Shown here piece after piece: positions 18,946 to 26,815 of a stretch of DNA of 64,000 nt. Where the stretch lies: positions 28,914 to 92,913 of the forward strand of contig JAVRON010000092.1 of assembly GCA_032162705.1 (NCBI GenBank). Direction: 5' to 3'. The position numbers and the translations under genes were made by a program. The notes under the pieces were generated by a model, which did no database searches, was not told the origin of the DNA, and saw nothing but the letters and a program-made list of their open reading frames with translations. The DNA comes from QHXN01 sp032162705. Its GTDB lineage: Bacteria; Acidobacteriota; Blastocatellia; Pyrinomonadales; Pyrinomonadaceae. Each line of letters begins with the position of its first letter. Positions within the stretch are counted from its first letter, which is position 1.

Positions 18946-20124
18946 ATGCGACAAAGCCGAGCCAGTTCGTTCGTCAAATTATCGTTGATGCTTGCCGCGG
19001 CCTGCGCCGCGCTGTTTGCTCACAGCACTGTTGCACGCGCGAACATGGCCGCGCCTCAGCCGGCCTCGCGTCCCGGCGACGCGCCACGCGAGCTTTCGGG
19101 CGAGCTGAAGTCGATGCACATCGAGCGCGAGACGCTTGTCATCGACCTACGCCCACTTAAGGACAGGCGGCCCGCCGTCGTCGAGGCGACGTACACGGTG
19201 CGCAACGTTGGCGAGCAGCGAGACCTTGAACTGGTCTTCGTCGCAGACGCGATGCGGCCGGGTGCGGCGTGGGTCTGGAACGGACACGATTGGGTGCAAG
19301 ACCCGAAGCGCGCACAGGTCGAGGGGGGCGTGTGGTTCGACGGGCAGACGGTCGCTGCGCTCGCAGACTCAAACACCGAAGGGTTGCCACAGAAGTGGGC
19401 TTCGCCCCTTCAGACGCCGGGGCTTTTTCCCGGACAGCCTCCGCTCCCGTACAAGACGCTTGGTGAGGGAACGCTCACCTTCCGCGTGACGCTCGCGCCG
19501 GGCGAGCACAACATACGCGTGCGCTACGAGGCGCGACCGGGTGCGTACTGCGACGCGAGGTCGCACGCCATCTACTGGCAGCTCGGTTACGTGCTCGCGC
19601 CCGCGCGTGAGTGGGCGAGCTTCGGAAAGCTCGATGCGAAGGTGCTGCTGCCGCGTGGCTGGCGCGCTGAAGCGAGCCAGGAGATGCGGCGCGAGGGTGA
19701 CGCGCTCGTCGCCATGTGGGACAAGATTCCGGCGGACACACTCGCCGTCACCGCGCAGACGAACGAGCGCACCTTCTCCGATGAAGGCGTCTTCTGGGTT
19801 GTCTTGATCGTTCAAGGCTGCATTTGCACGGTGCTCGCCGCCTTCGCCGGATGGCTCATCGGGCGCTGGCTCGGTAGACGTGGACGAAACTTCGCGTGGT
19901 CGCTTCTCGTCGCACCGGCCCTCGCCGTTCTGTTCGTCTATCTTTCTTATCTGTTCGCCGATGTCCTTGCCGCGCCGTCCGCGCCCGAACAGGCAGCCTT
20001 CAACGCGGTCGGCGGTTACGGCGGCATCATCACATTCTTTCTGGTCATCGTCATCACCGGCTGGCTCTTCATCATCACGCTGATCGCAGCCTTCATCGCG
20101 CGCCGCCGCGCGTTACCCGCTTAA
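18946..20124 (+). CDS. Exported membrane protein with extracytoplasmic beta domain, unknown function
   Basis: The chosen ATG at 18946 gives 392 residues starting with a signal peptide (FVKLSLMLAAACAALFAHSTVARA). A soluble, probably beta-rich domain follows (VEATYTVRNVGEQRDLELVFVAD, PGEHNIRVRYEARPGAYCDAR). Three hydrophobic segments close the protein, near residues 280-380. I do not recognise the family. It is divergent from glpD and convergent with glpK, and its TAA overlaps the glpK TAA inside the palindrome TTAA at 20121-20124. Its placement between two glycerol genes may hint at a shared function. Confidence 0.7.
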   Translation: MRQSRASSFVKLSLMLAAACAALFAHSTVARANMAAPQPASRPGDAPRELSGELKSMHIERETLVIDLRPLKDRRPAVVEATYTVRNVGEQRDLELVFVADAMRPGAAWVWNGHDWVQDPKRAQVEGGVWFDGQTVAALADSNTEGLPQKWASPLQTPGLFPGQPPLPYKTLGEGTLTFRVTLAPGEHNIRVRYEARPGAYCDARSHAIYWQLGYVLAPAREWASFGKLDAKVLLPRGWRAEASQEMRREGDALVAMWDKIPADTLAVTAQTNERTFSDEGVFWVVLIVQGCICTVLAAFAGWLIGRWLGRRGRNFAWSLLVAPALAVLFVYLSYLFADVLAAPSAPEQAAFNAVGGYGGIITFFLVIVITGWLFIITLIAAFIARRRALPA

Positions 20125-21623
20125 TCGTCTCGCTCCCAGTCGCGCGCGCGTTCCACTGCTCTTAACCAGCGGCGGTGGAGGCGTTCGCGCTCGGATTCAG
20201 TCATGCTTGGCTCGTAGCGCCGTGCGACGCGCCAGCGCGCGGCTATCTCGCGGCGGTCTTTCCAGAAGCCGACCGCGAGTCCGGCCAGGTAGGCCGCGCC
20301 TGCGGCGGTCGTCTCAGTCACCTCGGGCACTTCCACTGGGACGCCGAGGATGTCTGCTTGAAACTGCATGAGGAACGAATTGCCGACCGCGCCGCCGTCC
20401 ACGCGCAGTTCCTTCAGACGGACGCCCGAGTCGCGTTCCATCGCTTCGACCACATCGCGCGTCTGGTAGCACATGCTTTCAAGCGCCGCACGCGCAAGGT
20501 GAGCGCGCGTCGTCCCACGCGTCAGTCCGACTATCGCGCCGCGCGCGTACGCATCCCAGTGCGGCGCACCAAGGCCGGCGAGCGCCGGGACGAAATAGAC
20601 GCCCTCGTTCGTTTCGAGCGAGCGTGCAAGCTGCTCGGTCTCCTCCGCGCTCTCGATAATCCCGAGGCCATCGCGCAACCACTGCACCGCCGCGCCCGTG
20701 ATGAAGATGGAGCCTTCGAGCGCATACTCCGCCGCCGCTTCTCCCAACTGCCAGGCGATTGTCGTCAGCAGCCCCGCGCGGCTCACGACAGGCACGCGCC
20801 CCGTGTTCATCAACAGGAAAGAGCCTGTGCCGTATGTGTTCTTCGCGGCCCCTGTCTCGTAGCACGCCTGCCCGAAGAGCGCGGCCTGCTGGTCGCCCGC
20901 CACGCCCGCCACTGGTACGCTCGCGCCGAAGAAGACCGACGGCTCCGTCAGTCCGAAGATGCCCGAAGAGGGTTTGACACTGGGAAGCATCTCGCGCGGC
21001 ACGTCGAAGAGTGCGAGCAGCTCGTCGTCCCATTCGAGCCGTTTGATGTCGAAGAGAAGCGTGCGCGACGCGTTCGACGGGTCGGTCGAGTGTACGCGCC
21101 CGCCCGTCAACTTCCAGATGAGCCACGAGTCGATTGTGCCGAAGGCTATTTGGCCGCGCGCCGCACTCTCTCTCAAGCCCTCTGTGTTGTCGAGCAGCCA
21201 CTTCAGCTTCGTACCGGAGAAGTAAGGGTCAAGCACGAGTCCCGTCTTCGTGCGAATCATTTCTTCAAGGCCGCGCGCCTTCAACTCGTCGCAGAGGGCA
21301 GCCGTCCGCCTGTCCTGCCAAACGATTGCGCGTGCGACGGGTGTGCCCGTCTCACGCTCCCACGCGACGACGGTTTCGCGTTGATTCGTGAGACCGACGG
21401 CGCGTAAATGCCGCGCCTCGACGCGTGCGGCGGCCAGCGCACGGGCGGCGGCGATGAGGCTCACGCGCCAGATTTCTTCGGCGTCATGCTCGACCCATCC
21501 GGGGCGCGGGTAGTGCTGTGTGAACTCCGAATAGCCGCGCCCGCGCACGCCGCAATCGCGGTCGAAAACGAGCGCGGTCGTCCCCGTCGTCCCCTGGTCA
21601 ATCGAGAGCACAAAGCCGTCCAT
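20121..21623 (-). CDS. glpK: Glycerol kinase
   Basis: Glycerol kinase phosphorylates glycerol to glycerol-3-phosphate, the GlpD substrate. The 500-residue protein begins FVLSIDQGTTGTTALVFD, the phosphate-1 motif of FGGY kinases. It carries the family segments GLTNQRETVVAWERETG, TYGTGSFLLMNTG and LRVDGGAVGNSFLMQFQADILG. Length matches the family. No glycerol facilitator gene is visible in the window. It shares its stop codon bases with the convergent gene at 18946. Confidence 0.96.
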   Translation of the reverse strand: MDGFVLSIDQGTTGTTALVFDRDCGVRGRGYSEFTQHYPRPGWVEHDAEEIWRVSLIAAARALAAARVEARHLRAVGLTNQRETVVAWERETGTPVARAIVWQDRRTAALCDELKARGLEEMIRTKTGLVLDPYFSGTKLKWLLDNTEGLRESAARGQIAFGTIDSWLIWKLTGGRVHSTDPSNASRTLLFDIKRLEWDDELLALFDVPREMLPSVKPSSGIFGLTEPSVFFGASVPVAGVAGDQQAALFGQACYETGAAKNTYGTGSFLLMNTGRVPVVSRAGLLTTIAWQLGEAAAEYALEGSIFITGAAVQWLRDGLGIIESAEETEQLARSLETNEGVYFVPALAGLGAPHWDAYARGAIVGLTRGTTRAHLARAALESMCYQTRDVVEAMERDSGVRLKELRVDGGAVGNSFLMQFQADILGVPVEVPEVTETTAAGAAYLAGLAVGFWKDRREIAARWRVARRYEPSMTESERERLHRRWLRAVERARDWERDD

Positions 21624-21755
21624 TGTTTTCCTCCACGCTCCTTTGTCCGCCGTCCCGCGAGAGTGTAATATACGCTTCAGAGAGTTTCGGACAAGGGCTG
21701 TTTCGATGACTTCATCCGGCTGGGAAATTCAATATCGGAGAAGTGAGATTAAAAG

Positions 21756-22121
21756 ATGAAAGACCACAACGACTTTTTTGACGAGATGATCGACGTTGAC
21801 GATGAGGGTGAGAGCGGGACGGCGGAGTTTCTCGAAGAGGAGGCCGGATTCGACGATGACGACGAGGAGGAGGGCGACGATGACGACTCCACGGTAGTCC
21901 GCACGGCGCTACTCCAGAAGAACGACATGCTCGCGCTCATCTCTTTGAAGGCTTCGCCCGACGGCGGCCAGATCGTGCGCTTCGACCCACGCGAGACGCT
22001 CCCCTCGATGCAGCGCTACGAGAGCGAGACGGAAGCCCTCAAGTGGTTCTCTCGCAGTCTCGCCACGAGCCGCAAGAACGGCTGGGCCATCGTCTACGAC
22101 GGCACTCCGCTTGTTGGATAA
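21756..22121 (+). CDS. Small acidic protein, unknown function
   Basis: The 121-residue product has a highly acidic N-terminal half (FDDDDEEEGDDDDS) and a conserved-looking C-terminal half (ALISLKASPDGGQIVRFDPRETLPSMQRY, then KWFSRSLATSRKNGWAIVYDG). The acidic region is probably disordered. No family is recognised. GAGAAGTGAG lies upstream as a modest ribosome site. It stands divergent from glpK and is followed 6 bases after its stop by inverted repeat C. Confidence 0.7.
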   Translation: MKDHNDFFDEMIDVDDEGESGTAEFLEEEAGFDDDDEEEGDDDDSTVVRTALLQKNDMLALISLKASPDGGQIVRFDPRETLPSMQRYESETEALKWFSRSLATSRKNGWAIVYDGTPLVG

Positions 22122-22127
22122 AAGATG

Positions 22128-22243
22128 AGAGGTCAGAGGTCGGAGGTCAGAGGTTAGTAGTTGCGGCTATCGTATCGCCTGCTCTCATTAAGGATGTTTG
22201 CCGGTGATTTCTACTAACCTCTGACCTCCGACCTCTGACCTCT
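22128..22243. repeat. Long inverted repeat C, perfect 33-bp arms
   Basis: The arms 22128-22160 and 22211-22243 are exact reverse complements over 33 bases. They are made of the heptamer AGGTCAG and variants (AGGTCGG, AGGTTAG). The element fills nearly the whole gap between two co-directional genes, starting 7 bases after one stop and ending 8 bases before the next start. Confidence 0.95.
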
Positions 22244-22250
22244 AAACATC

Positions 22251-24632
22251 ATGAAGACTCTCCCCAACTCGAAGACGAACGCCGCCACAGCGTTGGCGGC
22301 ATTTCTATTTCTGTGCGCGCTGGCCTGCGTGAGCATAAGTCTGGTTCAGCCGCCGCGTGCCGTGCCGGAGAGCGCGCCGCCCGCGGAGTTTTCGTCGGCG
22401 CGTGCCATGAAACATGTACGCGAGATGGCGCGCGCTCCGCACCCGACCGGCTCGTTGGAGTGCGAGCGCGTGCGGCGCTATATCCTCGACGAGCTGGGCG
22501 CGCTCGGTGTAAGCGCCGAGGTGCAGGACGCGTCGTCCGTGCCCGCGACGGCGAGACCGGGCCGCCCCTTGATGGCCGCGCGCGTGCGCAACATCGTGGC
22601 GCGCGTGCCCGGCACTGCCAACGCCGGCAAGGCGCTCATGCTCGCCGCTCACTACGACTCAGTGCCGACGGGGCCCGGCGCTTCGGATGACGGCGCGGGC
22701 GTCGCGGCGCTGCTCGAAACCCTGCGCGGGCTGAAGTCGGGCCCGCCGCTCAAGGATGACCTCATCCTCCTCATCACCGACGGCGAGGAGTTGGGACTCC
22801 TGGGCGCGCGTGCCTTCGCCGAAGGGCATGCGTGGATGAAGGACGTGGGGCTTGTGCTCAACTTCGAGGCGCGTGGCGCGGGCGGCCCGTCCATGATGTT
22901 TGAGACGAGCGAAGGCAACGGCGCGCTCATCCGCGAGATGGCGGCAGCCGCGCCGTACCCCGTCGCAAGCTCGCTGATGTACGCGGTCTACAAACGTCTG
23001 CCAAACGACACAGACATGACCGTCTTCAAGGGCGCAGGAGCCGCCGGTCTCAACTTCGCCTACGCCGACCGCATCACGAGCTATCACACTGCGCTCGACT
23101 CGGCGGACGTGTTGGACGAGCGGAGCCTGCAACACCACGGCTCTTACGCGCTCGCGCTTGCGCGCCGCTTCGGCGACCTCGACTTGCGCGACTTGAGTTC
23201 GCCGGACGCAATCTACTTCAACGCCTTCGGCACAATCTTCCTGCACTACACGGAGTCCTGGGTCGTGCCGCTCGCGGCGCTCGTCTTTCTACTCTTTGTT
23301 GGCGTCATGTTCGCGGGGCTAAGGCAAGGGCTTCTGTCGGCGCGAGGGATTGCGGCTGGCTCCGCGTCGTTTCTCGTCGCGTCCGTCGTCGCGGTCTTGT
23401 TGACGGCGGGCGTTTGGCGCGTGGCGCGCGTGCTCCACGCGGGTTACACAGTGCTGCCGTGGCGGACGCCTTATGAAAAGTGGCCTTACGAAATCGGGTT
23501 CGTGCTGCTGGCGTTGGCGGCCTTCGCGTTGGTCTATGCGCGACTGTTTCGCGGGACGAGCGCGGCGAACCTTGCGGCGGGCGCGTTGCTGTGGTGGCTC
23601 GTGCTTTTGCTGTTGACGACGGCGCTACTGCCGCTGGGCAGCTTCGTGTTCGCGTGGCCTCTTCTATTCGCACTGCTCGGCTTCGCTTTCGTCGTCGCGC
23701 GGGGCGGGGGCAGTTTCGAGTCGGGGAAGGGCTTGGCGATCACAACGCTCTCGGCCATTCCCGGCGTGGTCATGCTCGCGCCGCTCGTCTACATGTTCTT
23801 TATGATGCTCGGCCTTGAGCTGTGCGGGCCCTTTATGCTCATGGTGGTGTTGCTCGCGGGGCTGTTGGTTCCGCATTTCCGTGTGCTCGTAGCGCGCAGG
23901 CGTTGGCTTGTGCCCGCGGTCGCGGCGCTCGCGGGGCTGGGGTTCGTCGTCGTGGGACTGATGCTCGCAGGCTCCGACGCGCGCCAGCGGAAGACGAACA
24001 GCATGCTCTACTTTCTCGACGCTGACTCGGCGCGCGCCGAGTGGGTGAGCACGGACGCTTCGCCCGACGAGTGGACTTCGCAGTTCATCGGGGCGGGCGC
24101 GACGAACGAGAGTCTGGAAGCGATCTTCCCCTGGTCGAAGCAGACAGACCGGAAGGCGGATGCGCCCGCCGCAGCGCTCGCGCCGCCGGACGTGCAGGTC
24201 TTGGACGACCGCACGGAGGGAGACGTGCGGACGTTGCGCCTGCGTCTCTCGTCGCCGCGCCGCGCGCCGGTGCTTATCTTCTACACCGACGCGGGGGCGG
24301 ACATACGTCGCGCGACTATCGACGGAAAATCGCTGCTCGGCGATGCAGGAGGCGCAGTCGAAATGCAAACGAACGCAGGCGCGGATCAGCAGAGAGTCTT
24401 GCGCGTCTCTTTCTCGGCTCCGCCGCCTGAAGGGTTGGAGCTGCTACTTGAGACGGGCGCTGCCGCGCGGCTCCGACTCTCTGTCGAAGACCTCTCCTTT
24501 GGCCTGCCCGAAATAACGGGGCAGACTTTCCGCCCGCGAGGCTCAGACATGATGCCCGCTCCGTCCTACTTCACGAGCAACACGACCCTCGTCAAAAAGA
24601 CGTTCGGCTTTGAACCGGCGGCGCGTCGATAG
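22251..24632 (+). CDS. M28-family membrane metallopeptidase
   Basis: The 793-residue protein has an N-terminal hydrophobic anchor, then an M28 aminopeptidase-type domain. Two-zinc ligands appear as LAAHYDSVPTGPGASDDGAG, ITDGEELGLLGA and SYHTALDSADV, with a likely bridging Asp in SDDGAG. About eight hydrophobic segments follow from residue ~335 to ~580, then a soluble C-terminal beta domain. This layout matches membrane M28 peptidases related to eukaryotic ER metallopeptidase 1. The peptidase domain is probably periplasmic. Substrate unknown. Confidence 0.88.
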   Translation: MKTLPNSKTNAATALAAFLFLCALACVSISLVQPPRAVPESAPPAEFSSARAMKHVREMARAPHPTGSLECERVRRYILDELGALGVSAEVQDASSVPATARPGRPLMAARVRNIVARVPGTANAGKALMLAAHYDSVPTGPGASDDGAGVAALLETLRGLKSGPPLKDDLILLITDGEELGLLGARAFAEGHAWMKDVGLVLNFEARGAGGPSMMFETSEGNGALIREMAAAAPYPVASSLMYAVYKRLPNDTDMTVFKGAGAAGLNFAYADRITSYHTALDSADVLDERSLQHHGSYALALARRFGDLDLRDLSSPDAIYFNAFGTIFLHYTESWVVPLAALVFLLFVGVMFAGLRQGLLSARGIAAGSASFLVASVVAVLLTAGVWRVARVLHAGYTVLPWRTPYEKWPYEIGFVLLALAAFALVYARLFRGTSAANLAAGALLWWLVLLLLTTALLPLGSFVFAWPLLFALLGFAFVVARGGGSFESGKGLAITTLSAIPGVVMLAPLVYMFFMMLGLELCGPFMLMVVLLAGLLVPHFRVLVARRRWLVPAVAALAGLGFVVVGLMLAGSDARQRKTNSMLYFLDADSARAEWVSTDASPDEWTSQFIGAGATNESLEAIFPWSKQTDRKADAPAAALAPPDVQVLDDRTEGDVRTLRLRLSSPRRAPVLIFYTDAGADIRRATIDGKSLLGDAGGAVEMQTNAGADQQRVLRVSFSAPPPEGLELLLETGAAARLRLSVEDLSFGLPEITGQTFRPRGSDMMPAPSYFTSNTTLVKKTFGFEPAARR

Positions 24633-24803
24633 ACCTCCGCCCGGAAATTTTTACCAAAGGGATTTTTATCAAAGAGGAGCAGAGTGATGGTTCTAATCAA
24701 AGATGGTACGGAGTGCGGCGCGTAGGGGAGAAGGAGCCGACTAGGCTCGACCTGTTCGCGCGCGAACACGCAGGGGCTTTTAAGAGTGAGTGAAGGAGGG
24801 GCG

Positions 24804-25766
24804 ATGAAGGCGATACGAGTTCAAGAGTTTGGCGGGCCCGAGGTCTTGCGTCTGGAGGACGTGCCCGACCCGCAAGCGGCGGCGGGGCAGGTAGTCGTGC
24901 GCGTGCGTGCGGCGGGCGTCAATCCCGTCGATACGTACATACGCGGCGGCGTCCACGCCGTCAAACCGCAACTGCCCTTTACGCCGGGACTCGACGCGGC
25001 GGGCGAGGTCGAGGCGGTCGGCGAAGGCGTCACACGCCTGCACGTGGGGCAGAGAGTCTACACGGCGGGGAGCTTGACGGGCACGTACGCCGAGCTTGCT
25101 CTGTGCGAAGAGGCGCAGGCTCACGCGTTGCCGGAGCGAGTCTCTTTCGCCGAAGGCGCGGGCGTGTTTACGCCTTACGCGACCGCCTATCGCGCGCTCT
25201 TCCAGCGCGCCGGAGGGCGTCCGGGCGAGACCGTCTTAGTTCACGGCGCGAGCGGCGGCGTGGGCACGGCGGCGGTGCAACTCGCACGCGCCGCGGGCTT
25301 CAACATCATCGGCACGGGCGGCACGGAGGAAGGGCGCAAACTCGTTGCAGAGCAGGGCGCACAACACGTCTTAGACCACCACGCACCCGACTACCTCGAA
25401 CAGCTTTCGACGATCACGGGCGGGCGCGGCGTGGACGTGATTCTCGAAATGCTCGCCAACGTCAACCTCAATAAGGACCTCGGCGTCCTGGCGAAGGGCG
25501 GGCGCGTCGTCGTCATCGGCTCGCGCGGTGCGGTCGAGATCAACCCGCGCCTTTTGATGTCGCGCGACGGCATCATCCTCGGCATGTCTCTCTTCAACGC
25601 CTCGCCGCAGGAGCTTGCGAGCGTACACGCGGCGCTCGCCAAAGGGCTGGAGACGGGGACACTGCGCCCCGTCGTCGGGCGCGAGCTGCCGCTACGGGAA
25701 GCCGCACGCGCGCACGAAGAGGTCTTGAAGCCGGGCGCTTACGGGAAGATAGTTTTGGTTCCTTGA
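24804..25766 (+). CDS. NADPH:quinone reductase, zeta-crystallin type
   Basis: The ATG at 24804 has GGAGGGG upstream and gives 320 residues; a start at 24786 adds six residues with no better site. The protein carries the GroES-like N-terminus (MKAIRVQEFGGPEVLRLEDVPDP, VNPVDTYIRGG) and the NADPH motif VLVHGASGGVGTAAVQLARAAG. These are typical of zeta-crystallin/Qor enzymes that reduce quinones by one electron. No zinc ligands are present. It differs clearly from the MDR protein at 14569, which has a degenerate nucleotide motif. Confidence 0.88.
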   Translation: MKAIRVQEFGGPEVLRLEDVPDPQAAAGQVVVRVRAAGVNPVDTYIRGGVHAVKPQLPFTPGLDAAGEVEAVGEGVTRLHVGQRVYTAGSLTGTYAELALCEEAQAHALPERVSFAEGAGVFTPYATAYRALFQRAGGRPGETVLVHGASGGVGTAAVQLARAAGFNIIGTGGTEEGRKLVAEQGAQHVLDHHAPDYLEQLSTITGGRGVDVILEMLANVNLNKDLGVLAKGGRVVVIGSRGAVEINPRLLMSRDGIILGMSLFNASPQELASVHAALAKGLETGTLRPVVGRELPLREAARAHEEVLKPGAYGKIVLVP

Positions 25767-25918
25767 GTCGCAGGTATAATCCGAAGTGCCGAAGTCGCAG
25801 TTTCTACCCGAGGCTTCGTCGTCGAAGTCCAAGCGTCGTCGTCGAAGTTGTCGAAGCAGACGGTCGGGGCAGGTCGCCGTCTTGATTCTCCCAAGCGCCC
25901 CGTTCAAACTCTCGCGTG

Positions 25919-26641
25919 ATGGAACTGACCTGCCCGCGTTGCGGTGCGAAAAACAAGAGTGGCGAGCGTGGCGCGACCGGCGCGCAGTTGGCAGTGTGCG
26001 CTGCGTGCGGCGCGAGCTTGAGTGATGTGAGCGTTGCGCCCGCCGTCACGCGTCGCGCACGTGAATACGACGGCTACGCCGTGGGCAGGCGCATACTCAA
26101 GATAGCCCCGGTCTGGCTCCTGCTTTCACTCGCCGCCTTCGTGCTCGTCTGGCTCTTTTTTAGTTGGGTATGGGGCCCCACAGGAAGGTGGGGCGCAACG
26201 GGCAATAGCGAGGAGTTCAAGAACGAGGCGACGAACCAAACGCCCGCGCCGCGTGACGCGCGCACGTCCGTCGCCGATTTGAAGACGCCCGCGGTGACCG
26301 CCAACACGGGCGGGCGGGCGGGATTCCAGACGGCGACGCCCGCGGCCTCTCCCTCTCCAGAGTCCACTGCACAGGGCGCGACGGGCATCGAAGAGGACGG
26401 CGTGTTCTCCGTTCAGGTCGGCGCGTTCGCAGACCTCTCGCAGGCGAACGAACAGGTCTCGCGTCTCAGGGCGGCGGGCTTTGAAGCGCGCGTCGTCGAG
26501 TCGGCGACGACGACGCGATTTCACTTTCAGGTTCGTAGCGGGCGCTTCCAGACGCGTGAGGAGGCCGCGCATCTCGCCGTACAGTTGCGCGCCGGGGGCG
26601 TCGCGGGCGAGACCGTCATCATTGAGCCGGAGAGGGAGTAG
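25919..26641 (+). CDS. Zinc-ribbon membrane protein with C-terminal SPOR domain
   Basis: The 240-residue product has a cytoplasmic zinc ribbon with CPRCGAKN and CAACGAS, one membrane segment (VWLLLSLAAFVLVWLFF), a Pro/Thr/Ala-rich linker and a C-terminal SPOR domain (FSVQVGAFADLSQANEQVSRLRAAGFEARV). SPOR domains bind denuded glycan strands at division sites in the periplasm. The combination suggests a septal or envelope protein with a cytoplasmic metal-binding tip. An in-frame GTG just precedes the ATG. Confidence 0.85.
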   Translation: MELTCPRCGAKNKSGERGATGAQLAVCAACGASLSDVSVAPAVTRRAREYDGYAVGRRILKIAPVWLLLSLAAFVLVWLFFSWVWGPTGRWGATGNSEEFKNEATNQTPAPRDARTSVADLKTPAVTANTGGRAGFQTATPAASPSPESTAQGATGIEEDGVFSVQVGAFADLSQANEQVSRLRAAGFEARVVESATTTRFHFQVRSGRFQTREEAAHLAVQLRAGGVAGETVIIEPERE

Positions 26642-26693
26642 GTAGGTCGGAGCCTCTTAAGACTCGCGCGGGTTGCAAGTGATGGAGAGGTAA

Positions 26694-26783
26694 TTCACCA
26701 CCGAGACACAGAGGACACTGAGGTATCACAGAGGGATGCAACTCTCTGTGCCAACTCCGTGTCCTCTGTGTCTCGGTGGTGAA
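26694..26783. repeat. Long inverted repeat D, perfect 25-bp arms
   Basis: The arms 26694-26718 and 26759-26783 are exact reverse complements and contain CACCGAGACACAGAG. A nested inner hairpin, CACAGAG...CTCTGTG, has the loop GGATGCAA that recurs in repeat H. It lies between convergent genes and may act as a bidirectional 3'-end hairpin. Confidence 0.95.
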
Positions 26784-26815
26784 AAAACACTTCTGCCAAT
26801 CTCAACCAATGAGAG

